Shown here: piece after piece, positions 21,342 through 32,281 of the stretch
How positions within the stretch are numbered: position 1 is the first letter of the stretch
Layout of the letters: every line of letters starts with the position of its first letter
Assembly: GCF_030384665.1 (NCBI RefSeq)
Contig: NC_083680.1
Span: forward strand, 529,001-593,000
Reading direction: 5' to 3'
From: Lodderomyces elongisporus
Lineage: Eukaryota; Ascomycota; Pichiomycetes; Serinales; Debaryomycetaceae
DNA: 64,000 bases
The notes under the pieces: generated by a model
What the model was told of the DNA's origin: nothing
Database searches by the model: none
What the model saw: only the letters and a program-made list of their open reading frames with translations
Program-made: the position numbers and the translations under genes

Positions 21342-22244
21342 CTAAAATTTAAAAACGTGTTCTTTGCTGAATCCCAAATCTTTCAAAGCACCTTCAACTT
21401 CACCTTGGTCGGTTGGTGAGACTTTGACACCAGAGATGGCCTTGTACAAACCTGGTGGACCACAAACAAAGATCTTGAAGTCTGGGCTTGGCTTGTCCAA
21501 CTCCTTCTCCAAGAATTCCTTGGTGATGAAACCAACTTCACCTTCCCAATCCTTGGTTGCCTTGTTTTCATCAACAAAGTAGGTGACTTTCACTTGGTCC
21601 TTGTGCTTAGCAGCAATGTCATCAATTCTGTCCTTGATCAATACATCTTCTGGTGAGGTGTTACCGTAGATCAAGCTGACCTTGGTCTTGTCTTCTGGGT
21701 TTGAAGTGATTTCTCTCAACAATTGGTATAATGGTGTGATACCAGTACCACCACCAATCAAGGCAATTGACTTGAATTGGTTTGGTTCCCACTTCCATTT
21801 CACAACAGGTCCCTTGAATGATAAAGTCTCTCCTTCTTTCAAGTTGTGAATGTGGTTTGACATTTTACCATTTTCATATCTCTTGATGACAAAGTCAAGA
21901 GTGCCCTTTTGGTCTGGGTCAGAGACGGGAGTATATGGTCTAATAACATTGTTACCCTTTGGTGTTACGTATTTAGTCATCAACATTGAAGCGGTAATTA
22001 ATCCAGAAACATCATCTGGGTTGAGCAACTCAAAGGTCAAGTGCTTGGTGTTGTGTGTGAGATCTTCGGATTTCTTCAATTTCAAGTCAATCCATTGGTC
22101 ACCACCAGTGAATGTCTTTCCGGTCTCGTTGGCAATGTAAAATTGTGCTTGCGTTGAGTAATATGCCAAACCAATTGAGCCAATAGTGGCACCAACCAAT
22201 GGGTAAACGAATTTAGGGTTGGAAAATAATCTTGAAACCGACAT
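21342..22244 (-). CDS. MCR1: Mitochondrial NADH-cytochrome b5 reductase Mcr1
   Basis: Mcr1 transfers electrons from NADH via FAD to cytochrome b5-type acceptors. It exists in outer-membrane and intermembrane-space forms, supporting ergosterol synthesis and oxidative stress defence. The 300-residue protein has an N-terminal targeting and membrane segment (FVYPLVGATIGSIGLAYY). It also has the flavin-binding motif RPYTPVS (102-108), the NADH-binding GGGTGITP (164-171) and the terminal CGPPG motif. Its length matches yeast Mcr1 (about 302). The ATG at 22244 is chosen; the two codons upstream in frame begin with TTG. A CCAAT box lies at 22284-22288, only about 40 bases upstream. NNR2-type dehydratase is divergent on the other side. 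Confidence 0.95.
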   Translation of the reverse strand: MSVSRLFSNPKFVYPLVGATIGSIGLAYYSTQAQFYIANETGKTFTGGDQWIDLKLKKSEDLTHNTKHLTFELLNPDDVSGLITASMLMTKYVTPKGNNVIRPYTPVSDPDQKGTLDFVIKRYENGKMSNHIHNLKEGETLSFKGPVVKWKWEPNQFKSIALIGGGTGITPLYQLLREITSNPEDKTKVSLIYGNTSPEDVLIKDRIDDIAAKHKDQVKVTYFVDENKATKDWEGEVGFITKEFLEKELDKPSPDFKIFVCGPPGLYKAISGVKVSPTDQGEVEGALKDLGFSKEHVFKF

Positions 22245-23782
22245 TATCAATGTAAAGTATTATTTATCTCTTGTAATTCTTGGACCAATAAAAGCAATTG
22301 ATACAATTGTTTGATCTAAAATAATGAGAGGGGGTGTATTGAAAAAAAAATAGGAAAAACAGAAAAATAGGGGGAAAAAAAAGGAAAAGAGTCGTTTTAT
22401 TTTTGCGTATAGGGTCTCTAGTGTCGAAGGATTGATCTATACTTTTATATAAAGTTGGTTACGTTGGGCTATACTGCTTTTGTATTAGTAAGTTGCATGT
22501 TGAATTACTAAAAACACACAAAAAAAAGAAAAATTGTGGATTGAAGGAGAACGGGCAAAGCAAAGCAAATTAAAAAAAATAAAAGAAAAATAAAAATAAA
22601 ATAAAAATAAAAATTAAAACTGAAGAGAGTTATTGGTAGGAGAGCAAGGTGAGCTACACCACCAGCACAAGCACCAGCACCAGTAGCACAAGCAGCAACC
22701 GAAGGAAGTTCTCGATCCGTCTTTCCGTTTCTCTCCCACGTCTGCGCATTCTTAATTCACCAAGAAGAGAAAAGTATAGAATTATTTCACTTGTTCAATT
22801 CTTTTTTTGGATTTTTGGATTTTTGGTCTTTTCGTTCTTGTTAGTAATTTACTAAAGAAGAATTTGGAAAACGTCATAGAGTTTGATCCATGAGATTACA
22901 CTTGCAAAAGACATCTTTTGGAACTATTCTTATTTGCCCTATCCATTGAGCTTCTAACCAATATATGTGTAAACTTTTGTTTTTTGAAATTTCCATATCT
23001 TCAAACACTCAATATTCTTTACAGAAATAAATCTCTTTGATCGAAGTTGCCACTACAGCCAATATTATACAAATCTTTTCTAATAAATTCTCTACATGCA
23101 AGACCAGCTACTGCGCGGAAGGGGACGGAGGGGGAGAGAGAGAGGGGGATGCGAGAGAGGAAGGGGCGATGGGAAAGGAAGAAGGTGATACTTTTCTCCC
23201 AACTTTTCTATTTAAAAATTTGGTCGGTTATGGCCTTCCCCCCTTCCCCCTCCTCCCGCATAGGTTACTTTTTATAGTGTAGTACATTGTAGAGTATAAT
23301 CAGCAACATTAACTTCGTTTTATATTGCATTTCGCTATTGGATGAGACTCCACTGGTTCCGGCAATGTTTCAATCTTAGCCAACTGTGGAGGAATATACG
23401 TAATACTACATATCATGATTATATAAGCAGTTTACAGAAAATATCATCTCTTACGGAGCAACTTTCTACTATTATGTTCTTCTCTTGCCTCCTCAGCAAA
23501 GCTAGAGACAAGCACCCGCTTGAAGCAATCGCAACTAGATCAAATATACTTATATATATGTATATATATGTGTGTATATGAAGATCTATATATACATGCA
23601 TATATAAACATATGTTGACACATTGTCATTGGCAAAGTAAATAAGGTAACAACAAAAACTATAGTTAAAGAACAAACATTTCACGTCAATTGATTTCAAT
23701 CCATTCTTAAAAATTAGCCCTTCGTCTCAAATTGTTTACTACAATTAGTTATAGACCAGTCCAATAAGTACTACGCACAAAA
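22245..23782. other. Divergent promoter region, MCR1 and dehydratase gene
   Basis: No credible gene in 1.5 kb. Contents are an A-rich stretch (22500-22620), a GGGGAGAG-rich block near 23120-23190, and short C tracts near 23236-23260. Short TA/TG repeats occur around 23550-23610. Confidence 0.55.
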
Positions 23783-24868
23783 ATGCTTCGCAATAAAAGC
23801 CATAAGGAACTCATCAAGCTTTCTCAAAACCTCATTCAACCACTTCTACCTCAATTCCATAAAGGCCAGGCTGGCAAAGTATGTGTCATTGGTGGTAATG
23901 AAGATTATACTGGTGCGCCATTTTTTTCTAGTCATTCAGCAGCCTTGGTTGGCGCTGATCTATCACATGTCATATGCGAAAAGCAAGCAGCTCCAGTGAT
24001 CAAATCATACACCCCAGATTTAATGGTTCATCCTTACTTGTTGGATTTGGAAAACCCATCTTTGAAAATAGACGACGATGAGTTGCATAGGTTGAAAAAC
24101 TTGTCGATTGAGGAAATCCTTGAATCCAACTCCGGCGTGTTGACAAAGATCATTGATGATTTAATTCTACCAAAAGTGCAAACTCTACTTTCCAAGTCCG
24201 ATATTGTTGTTGTTGGCCCCGGCTTTGGAAGAGATCCACTTATGTTGAAAACACTAGTAAGAATAATTGAAGAAATCAAGGTCCTTAACAAGCCCCTCAT
24301 TTTGGACGCTGACTCGTTATATCTCCTTTCGATACAGCCCCAGATTATCACCAACTATGCAAAAGCCATAATCACACCAAACGTTGTAGAGTTCCAGCGT
24401 ATTGCCAAAAAGTTCAATATTGATATTGACTTGTCCAAAAAGTACTCGCAAGATACATTGATTGATCAAACACAACAAATTTCGGATAAATTGGGCAATG
24501 TATTGATCATAAGAAAAGGCGAGAACGATATAATTGCAAACACCAAGGCAGTTGTTGTAAACTCCCATCCTGGTTCAAACAAACGTGTTGGCGGTCAAGG
24601 TGATACTTTGACAGGCGCCATTGCCACGTTGGTCAATTGGTCAAATAACTATTTAGACTCTGTGTGGGGAAACAAAGTTGAGTTGGATGCAGACGATGCT
24701 CATATCTTGGCCTGTTACGCTGCAGGCACATTGGTTAGAGTAGCAAGCGATAAAGCATTTAAAAAATACGGACGATCGATGCAAACATCAAATATCCACG
24801 AGTTCTTACATGAGGCATTTAGAGACTTGTTTGATGATAGTATTTTTAGACTAAACAGTAATATCTAG
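23783..24868 (+). CDS. ATP-dependent NAD(P)H-hydrate dehydratase
   Basis: This 361-residue protein belongs to the YjeF C-terminal / CARKD family (S. cerevisiae YKL151C, Nnr2). The enzyme repairs the damaged (S)-NAD(P)HX hydrates back to NAD(P)H using ATP. Visible signatures are [19 protein letters not shown] near the N-terminus, [10 protein letters not shown] in the middle, LDADSLYLL, and the nucleotide-binding motif GGQGDTLTG near residues 270-278. The ribokinase-like fold and length fit the family (337 residues in S. cerevisiae). The ATG at 23783 is the first in frame with a good AAAA context. No clear mitochondrial presequence is visible, though the N-terminus is basic. Confidence 0.93.
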   Translation: MLRNKSHKELIKLSQNLIQPLLPQFHKGQAGKVCVIGGNEDYTGAPFFSSHSAALVGADLSHVICEKQAAPVIKSYTPDLMVHPYLLDLENPSLKIDDDELHRLKNLSIEEILESNSGVLTKIIDDLILPKVQTLLSKSDIVVVGPGFGRDPLMLKTLVRIIEEIKVLNKPLILDADSLYLLSIQPQIITNYAKAIITPNVVEFQRIAKKFNIDIDLSKKYSQDTLIDQTQQISDKLGNVLIIRKGENDIIANTKAVVVNSHPGSNKRVGGQGDTLTGAIATLVNWSNNYLDSVWGNKVELDADDAHILACYAAGTLVRVASDKAFKKYGRSMQTSNIHEFLHEAFRDLFDDSIFRLNSNI

Positions 24869-25496
24869 GGACATATGATTAGGCGCAAGATAGGTCAACA
24901 TTGAAAAAAAGAAAAGAAGGAAATGAAGGATTTAAATTTTCTTGAAATGCAATCAAATCGCTTGTTTCGTTACAAGTAAACATCTTCTTCTAGTTCAGTT
25001 GTATATTATATATAAATATTTATAATTATTGATATCACTACCATTAACATCCGATTCTTTAACTTTTTTGAATTTTAAACGACCAAATTCGAAGACGAAT
25101 TATTGTAGATGATAAATGCATTTAACATCATGAATAAGAATCACTCTATAAAACATTTTTGCTATTGTTTTTGCAAAAACAATCACGTGATTTAATGTTA
25201 ATTTTTTCGCATAAGTGCCCCCAATTCGGTTAAAATTATTCTAGATATATTACATTATTTATTTGATTAAATTTTTATTTTTTTCGGGAGGAGGAGGAAA
25301 AGAGAAGATGGAAATTAAAAGTGGGGCAAAACGTGATAAGCGATCAACCGAGCTTTAACTACTTTTTTTTGCCTTCTTTTTCCTTTACCCATCAACGAAA
25401 ACATTGTTTATCTTTCCCTTTTTTTTTTTTTTTGGCAAAAACCTCTTACCAAACCAACGATATCACGAACGTTTATACGTATATATCACGAAAATA
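24869..25496. promoter_or_regulatory. PEX20 upstream region with a TCACGTGA site
   Basis: A/T-rich spacer holding the palindrome TCACGTGA at 25183-25190, about 310 bases upstream of the PEX20 start. This matches a Cbf1-type E-box. No gene is seen. The reading frame of PEX20 is open back to 25404 but without ATG. Confidence 0.5.
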
Positions 25497-26972
25497 ATGG
25501 ACGCTGCTAGTTGTGGGCCTTCTAGCGCTCTTCAAAATCTTAGTAAACATACTCAAAGGGACACATCGCTTCAGCATCAACGACATGGTGGACCCTCATT
25601 CCAGCAACAGGGACAGGGACAGGGACCGCACCTGTTTCGTCAGGGTCAACAACGTATTGACCAGAACTTGAATCAAGAGTTTCAACAGTTCAATAGTGGA
25701 GGCCATTATAATCAAGTACCTCCGGTAATAGATCGAGTGGGGTTAGCTCCTAATGCAATACAGCAGCCCCGAGGGCAACCGCAAGGGTTTCAACCAACTC
25801 TACATCGACCACCACCACCACCACCACAACAACAACAACAACAACAACAATTTCAATACCAGCAAAGTCAAAAAGGATGGGTTGATGATTTTTCGAAAAT
25901 GAATATCCACAACCAACAACTGATGGTACAGCAAAGAAACAGCTGGGGTCAGGAATTCCAGCAGAATCATCAGCATGCTCAACAAGTTTCTCATCATCAC
26001 CAACAACAACAACAACAACAGCAACCACAGCTAATGCAGAATCGGTACATTGGCTCCTCATATGGAGGTGGGATGATGAACATGCAACGACCAATGACGA
26101 TGGGGACAAATACTGCATCGCCGCAATTTCATCAACAATCAGAACACCAACAAGTGCATAAATTGGAGGATCAAGAAACGCAACTTGAGAGTGAATTTGA
26201 CGCAGTTGAGAAGGAGTTACAAGAAGTTGAATCTTCGATGCAAGAAACAAATCTGCACGATAAGGACTTGTTTGCTCAAACAGCGCGAAAAGTTGAGAGC
26301 TCGATGAACTCTTTGAACACTACTGATGCCGAAATGAAGTCTAAATTTGAAAACTCCGAGTTTTTGAAATTAATGAACAGAGTGGCAAATAAACAAGTTG
26401 AACTACAAGATGATAAGCTTGTTGATGTAGAAGGAGAAGGAAAAGAAAAAGGAGAAGAAGAACATAAATTGGAAATTGATAATTCTGATGGTTTGCAGCA
26501 ACAGGGTGTCAGGAATACCGATGCGGTAGACTATCATGACCCTATGCACCAAACTGCGGATTTCAACGATTGGGATAACGATCTTATCCCCAACTATCCA
26601 CCACCACTACCACAACAACAACAACAACAACAGCAAAAAAGGCAACAGCGGTCACACCATTCGTCTCATGCGTCATCATCATCACCACCACCACCACCAG
26701 CAGAGTCCAAAAATAAACTTCCTGATCCATTGGCACATTTGGGTGATGGTCTGTTGGAAGGTGTGATTGACCCATTAGCAGCAGCAAGGATCATCAGTGG
26801 TGGCCAAGTACAGACCGAGGACTGGGTGGATAGTGATAGCCACACAGACTGGTTATCACTGGACACTCCAACAATCAGACCACAAGTGAGACCATGGAGA
26901 AAAGGTCAAATTGTGGATCATCATTGGGATGAAATGTACCGCGATTACAGAAATGACGATGACTTTCACTGA
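25497..26972 (+). CDS. PEX20: Pex20-type PTS2 import co-receptor
   Basis: This 491-residue protein starts MDAASCGPSSALQNLSKHTQRD, the conserved N-terminus of Pex20 and related Pex5 proteins. It includes the cysteine at residue 6 that is ubiquitinated for receptor recycling. A WxxxF-type motif (WVDDFSKM) fits Pex14/Pex13 binding. The C-terminus (DWLSLDTP, PWRKGQIVDHHWDEMYRDY) resembles the Pex7-binding domain. Pex20 works with Pex7 to import PTS2 proteins such as thiolase into peroxisomes. Gln, His and Pro tracts separate the blocks. No TPR repeats are present, so it is not full-length Pex5. The ATG at 25497 is chosen because the upstream in-frame codons contain only a TTG start. Confidence 0.82.
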   Translation: MDAASCGPSSALQNLSKHTQRDTSLQHQRHGGPSFQQQGQGQGPHLFRQGQQRIDQNLNQEFQQFNSGGHYNQVPPVIDRVGLAPNAIQQPRGQPQGFQPTLHRPPPPPPQQQQQQQQFQYQQSQKGWVDDFSKMNIHNQQLMVQQRNSWGQEFQQNHQHAQQVSHHHQQQQQQQQPQLMQNRYIGSSYGGGMMNMQRPMTMGTNTASPQFHQQSEHQQVHKLEDQETQLESEFDAVEKELQEVESSMQETNLHDKDLFAQTARKVESSMNSLNTTDAEMKSKFENSEFLKLMNRVANKQVELQDDKLVDVEGEGKEKGEEEHKLEIDNSDGLQQQGVRNTDAVDYHDPMHQTADFNDWDNDLIPNYPPPLPQQQQQQQQKRQQRSHHSSHASSSSPPPPPAESKNKLPDPLAHLGDGLLEGVIDPLAAARIISGGQVQTEDWVDSDSHTDWLSLDTPTIRPQVRPWRKGQIVDHHWDEMYRDYRNDDDFH

Positions 26973-27383
26973 TTCACTGTGTGGAAATAGAAGAAGTTAA
27001 CCGATAATAGCGGTGAACAATGGATTTAGAATACTTTCGTAGTATAATTTCAAAATAAATACAACTTCTGCTCTCGCAACCTTTTATTCTTTTAAAGTTG
27101 TTTTGGATTTTAATAACTGGAAAACCGGCTAATAGGCTGTCATATTATTTCTTTTTGGGTTTTTCATTTATATACATGTTTCGATAAATTATTGCAAAAA
27201 GAAACTTGAAAATAGAAATAGAAATAGAAATAAAAATGGGATTTTTTTTAAAAAAAAAATTAATTAAAAATAAAATAAAATTAATGCACTAAGTTATAAA
27301 ACGAATACCATCTAGATGTGTATCTACAAATTGTTTTCTCTTTTTTTTTTTTTCTTTGTTTCTTCTTGTTTTTTCTCTTTGGT
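26973..27383. other. Convergent 3' region, PEX20 and GPD
   Basis: Tail-to-tail A/T-rich spacer with A runs, GAAATA repeats near 27210-27235 and T runs near 27340. No gene is seen. Confidence 0.6.
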
Positions 27384-28502
27384 TTAGTCGTCAGAGTTCA
27401 ACAAGCTTGGCAAATCGTCAACGTTACCATTCTCGTAAATGATTTTGTATGTGGCTTCAAACAATGGGAACTCGTCGGTCAATTTGAAATTTGTGAGCAA
27501 TTCATGTACTTCCTTAGCAGTGATTATACCTTGAGAACTTTGTCCTTTAAGCACTTCTTTTTCGGCTTCCCATGCATCTACCTTGTTCTCAACCATATAT
27601 TTGGCAACTTTAACGTTTCTTCCACCGGAACATGTTGTGATCAAGTCGGCAACACCGGCAGACTCTTCAGTAAATGTTGTTGGGTTTGGTGGTGAGAGAC
27701 CCTTGATACCGAATTTCTCCCAGTAGGATGAAAAGTGGATGATTTCCTTGATACCAATTCTCATAATGGCAGCCTTGGCATTGTCACCCCAGCCGGCACC
27801 AATAACGAAACCGACAGCACATGCAACAACATTCTTCAATGCACCGGCGATGGATGCTCCGACAACGTCTTGGATCACACGCACGTGGAAGTAAGGACGG
27901 TGGAACAATTGCTTAAGCACGTATTCGTCGATATCTTTACCTGGGCCTTGGAAATCTGGTGGCACTGTGTATCCGATGGATGTTTCTGACCAGTTACCTT
28001 TGGCGACTTCGGTGGCAATGTTGGCACCGGACAAGACACCACAGTAGATTCCCAAATCGTCTGTGATGGATGTTGAGAGTAATTTACAGCCTTGTGAGTC
28101 TACTTCAAGACCTTTAAGACATGAAATTGCTCTTGCTGTTGGTTTCACGTGTCCTTTAAGTTGTTTGTTGACTCTTGGTAAGAATTGGTGGGGGATATTG
28201 AATATAAGCAAGTCGGCATCCTTAACGGTTTCAACAATGTCTGGATTGGCGATAAGGTTTGTTGGGAGTTGGATTCCTGGCAAGTATTTCACGTTTTCGT
28301 GGTCAGTGTTGATGATATCTGTGAGTTTCCTTCCGTCGATATCTTCCTGGAAGACCCACATCTGCACATCTTTTTGAAAAATTTCTGGTTTTTCAGCACA
28401 GTTTTCAGCTACAAGCTTTGCAACAGCTGTACCCCAGTTACCGGAACCAATGATGGATACTTTGAATGGTTTTTCTATTGTGTATGGTGTAGACATTGTC
28501 AT
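27384..28502 (-). CDS. GPD1: NAD-dependent glycerol-3-phosphate dehydrogenase
   Basis: The enzyme reduces dihydroxyacetone phosphate to glycerol 3-phosphate with NADH, feeding glycerol osmolyte and lipid synthesis. The 372-residue protein has the Rossmann motif GSGNWGTAV (from about residue 19), the substrate region ISCLKGLE, and the catalytic-lysine region GALKNVVACAVGF. It also has GGRNVKVAKYM, all typical of Gpd1/Gpd2. It lacks the N-terminal extension with the PTS2 that S. cerevisiae Gpd1 uses for peroxisomal targeting, so a cytosolic location is likely. In-frame ATGs occur at 28502 and 28496. CCCCT stress-response-like elements lie upstream on the coding strand (28683-28687). GPD1 versus GPD2 orthology is not resolved. 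Confidence 0.93.
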   Translation of the reverse strand: MTMSTPYTIEKPFKVSIIGSGNWGTAVAKLVAENCAEKPEIFQKDVQMWVFQEDIDGRKLTDIINTDHENVKYLPGIQLPTNLIANPDIVETVKDADLLIFNIPHQFLPRVNKQLKGHVKPTARAISCLKGLEVDSQGCKLLSTSITDDLGIYCGVLSGANIATEVAKGNWSETSIGYTVPPDFQGPGKDIDEYVLKQLFHRPYFHVRVIQDVVGASIAGALKNVVACAVGFVIGAGWGDNAKAAIMRIGIKEIIHFSSYWEKFGIKGLSPPNPTTFTEESAGVADLITTCSGGRNVKVAKYMVENKVDAWEAEKEVLKGQSSQGIITAKEVHELLTNFKLTDEFPLFEATYKIIYENGNVDDLPSLLNSDD

Positions 28503-31149
28503 TATAAGTGATATGTATAGTTTGAAAAGTGTGGAATGATGTGTTTTGAAAGAAAAAAAGTCTAGTGAATTACCTAATTATCTCTTTATTTATTCAATTT
28601 CTTTTCAAGACTTTGGTATTGAATAAAAGTTGATTTGAAATGAAATTATATAAATTGATGGGAAAGAAAAGGAAAAGAGACAAGGGGATCGAGATGGAGA
28701 TGGGGTGGGAATATCTATCGGTATTTATATTTTTGATCAATTGATCAATTGATTGATAGAATAGTTAAGTAATTAATTTAATTATTATTATTATTATTAT
28801 TTTTTCTCTCTCTCTCTCTTTCTCTTTTAATGACAATTGACTATATATCCATTCAGTGTGATTGTGGAAGAGTATTTGGAGTATTAGTTTGCCCTGTAGT
28901 ACTTCCATAATACTTCCATAGTACTTCCATAATACTTAGTTGTTGATGCACTTGATGCACTTGGTGTGTTTGGTGCATATTGAACTACCCACCTATTAAC
29001 GCTGACTACTTCTAGATTTGATGGGTTGGTACTGCATATAATAATCAACAATTACACAAAAGTATCTACACCTCATCTCATATTTGTGACCACTTTTTTT
29101 TTATTTTTTATATTTTTTATTTTTTTATTTTTTTTGGCCACTTTGCACTTCTTTTGAACTCAATTAATCCGAAGCATAAGGTATTGAGTAACTTTATAGG
29201 TATGTAGAAGAGGAAGAGGAAGAAGAGGAAAGGGAGGAGGGAGGTACTATAGTTAGCGTTTGCCCCTATCGGTTTCTAATCTGTTTCACAAAGGGGAGGC
29301 AGGAAAAGAACACGATAAAAACTCTCAATACGGGACTTTAATTTTTTTATTTATTTGGGAGATGTAAGATGACGTAGAGTTGACTTCTGTTTTTTGTCGT
29401 TGTCGTTGTCGTTGTCGTTGGCTTCGTTATTGTCATTGTCGTTGTTGTTGTTCCTATTCTATTACTTTTTATTATTGATACTGTTTGCCAAAAAATAAAA
29501 AAAAAAAAAACATACAAACTAAGAACAGCTTTAATGAGAAATGTAGGAAATAGGGAATGGACTGAAAGAGGAGTGAATATAGGCAAATTTCATTTATTTT
29601 TCGTTTTTTTGTTAATCAATTGAAGCCAACAGAAGTAGCAAAGATCAGTTGCTCAGAGCCAACGAGAAAAGCGGAGTAAGCAGTAGGGTGATGATATCCC
29701 ACAAATCATCTCCACCTCCACCTTCACCCTCGCCGTCATCCTTCTTGTGTTCCACCACCAAAATAAAATAAAGAGAAAAAGAAAAGAGAGAAAGGAAGAG
29801 AAGAGAAGAGAAGAGTAGCAAGATATGCATTGTACTATGCTGTTGTTTTTCCCACCCGCAATGAAATTTTTTTGATTCAGTTCATTCGTAAAGATTGCTC
29901 TTCTCCATTTTTGTAATTTGAAAAATAAATAAATAATAAAATGATAAATAAAATGAAACACCAGTACTGACTCCATCTACATAGAAACGTAAACTGTAAC
30001 GTTTTTATTTTACATTTTTACAATTCTAGTATTCCACTTTTGGTTAAAACAGTAACTTCGTATCTTATGATTTAGGTTACATGAAAAAATTGAAAATTAG
30101 TTAAATAAAGTAAAGAACATGTACTATCAATTGGCTATTAATGTGCTAGTCTACTCATCGTTTCTTTTTATTAATTTTTCTTTTACTTACTCCTTTTGCG
30201 AATGCAAGTGTATTGGAAGGCAGTTGAGAAGTTATGAGAGTAAGTGTTCTTACTTCTTATACACTCCTTGCCCAAGGCTTGTTTTACTTGTGTTCTTGTT
30301 TCCAGTAGAGTATACAGATGTTACAGGTGGACAACAAAAGTTTTTGCAATCTCCTACAATTACCCTGGCAATTACACTACTGTAGCATCCACAAATTGTA
30401 ATGACGTAAAAAATTGCAAATAAAATAAACAAGAAAATAGTAAAAAGGAAATGTCTGCTACACGGTTTGAAAAAAATAAGCAAGACGTCTTTGAGTCTCG
30501 TAATAGAGTATACCTAAAACATCGATTGAGTCAAAATTAGATAACAACAACAACGACAACAGAAAGTAGAGATTGAAGAGAATTGTGGAAAATGATGTCA
30601 TTCGGTCGTCTATCGTTCGGGCCTGAACGGTCCCCACTCCCCCCTCCCCCAATTTAATCAATTTTCTAACGTAATTGTAAAATGCAAAAAAAAAGGAAAA
30701 AAAAATATTTCAAGGTATTCTTTCTCAAACAAAAGACAATATATATTCAAAGAAAAGAAAGAAAGAACACAGAATAATAAGAATAATACGTCATAGACAT
30801 TGGTATGGTGTTTATGTCTATGTCTATGTCTATGTCTATGTCTTGTACTTTGTCTTGTACTTTGTTCTCTCTTTCTTTCTTTGGCTTTGTGTCATTTGGA
30901 GTACAAAGATCTCGGAGTTTCTTTTCTTTTTAATTTCTTTTTTTTTTAATTTCTTTTTTTTTTTTAATAATTTTCTCTCTCTCTGTTTCTCGTTCTCGCT
31001 CTTTGAATAAAAAAAAAGAAAAAAGAAAAAAGAAAAAAGAATGCAAATGCAAATGAAAACAAAAACAAAAACAGGCAGGAAGAATAACTCTAATAGGGTC
31101 TTCCATAAAGCTTAAGAATAAGCAGGCATATAAAAAATACAGGTATAGG

Positions 31150-31215
31150 CAAAGACGTTATCCTCCGAAAGGGATTTGGACCCTAGACCACCTTATGGTA
31201 GTAGATTGCAGATAA
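31150..31215. other. GC-richer block, possible ncRNA or remnant
   Basis: This block is clearly richer in G and C than its surroundings. On the minus strand it contains a T-arm-like piece, AGGG TCCAAAT CCCT. The matching acceptor strand and an A box are absent, so it is not a tRNA gene. It is also an open 20-codon stretch ending in TAA at about 31215. It could be a noncoding RNA fragment, a nuclear copy of mitochondrial DNA, or a decayed exon. It is reported only as an outlier. Confidence 0.25.
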
Positions 31216-32176
31216 GAAACCAAAAAAAAAAAAATAAAAAAACCAAAAACCAAAAATCAAAAACCAAAAACAGTCTCTTTGCAATTCTACTTCTACTTTA
31301 TTTTAAAGAAAGTTTGGTTGAATTCGCAACAAAAACAAAAACAAAAAAGAAGAAGAAGGAGAAGGAGAGTAACTCTGCTTGATAGAAATGTACTGTTTGG
31401 TTAAAACACGTTAGTGTGTATTTTCCAATTGATACCACTTGTAAAGCTAAACTCAAGTCAAACCCACTGCCTTTACACACACTCTCTTTTTTTTTTTTTT
31501 TTTGGCACCAACTTGTGGCAACATTTTTTTAACAACATGGTGGAGATACAATATACATTTGTTCACTTTCAACCATATACACTTCTTAATGCAATACACT
31601 ACCACAACTACTACAGTTTTTAAATACAACCCTGTTTTTATTAATGGTAATACTAAGAATAATAACACATTTATTTATCTGATCTCAAGCCGCACACATG
31701 TGAGCTGTTTTACTAAATCCTACTGATTTTATTTTTCTTTTTCTTTTTATTTTTAATTTTTCTTTTTCTTTTCCTTTCTCTAAACCACACAATATTCAAC
31801 CTCCTTTTATCAACTTAAACGTATAATCGGGTAACCTTGATCACACCAACTACATCAACATTCGTTCGTTTTAGATCTACCTAAAGTACTTTGTCAGAGA
31901 ATTTAGAAAAAACACCTCAATAATCACTTACATCAACACCAAGAAGGTTAACTTCAAGACACCGTTTTCTTTTTTTCTTTTTTCTTTTTTCTTGTTTCTT
32001 TTCTTTACTTTTTCGCCTTTCAACGAGAAGTTTACACTTCTTTTAAAGCAATTTAGCATCTGATAAAAAAACAAACCCATCAACAAAAGTAGTAGTACTG
32101 TAGAATTCAAGATTTCACATCTACATATCGTACCAGGCACAAATATATCTACCACTATATTTACAATTGTAACATT

Positions 32177-32197
32177 ATATATATATATATATATATG
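32177..32197. repeat. (TA)10 microsatellite upstream of TVP38
   Basis: TA dinucleotide array about 85 bases upstream of the TVP38 start codon. Confidence 0.9.
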
Positions 32198-32281
32198 AGT
32201 ATATATGTATTTGAAACAGTTTGCTAATTTTTTTTTTTTTTTGCCTTTTATACCACAAATAGAATTGCAACATTCTCAATT

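Larger units (their letters stand above)
28503..32281. other. Gene-poor divergent interval, GPD to TVP38
   Basis: This is 3.8 kb between two divergent start codons. The GPD side holds AGGGG (CCCCT on the GPD strand) at 28683-28687. Simple repeats include TTA near 28785-28800, GTCGTT near 29395-29420, GTCTAT near 30815-30840, and A-rich blocks near 31230-31270. The GC-richer block 31150-31220 stands out. Frames such as 30119-30385 and 29653-29976 show no family signature and are probably chance. The last 500 bases before TVP38 are G-poor and may be its leader. Confidence 0.55.

Noticed and set aside
29653..29976. 107-codon minus-strand frame
   Set aside because: Built from simple repeats and T/C-rich tracts; no recognisable content.
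30119..30385. 88-codon open frame with cysteines and hydrophobic stretches
   Set aside because: No family signature, composition like translated A/T-rich noncoding DNA, and it lies in a repeat-rich gap.
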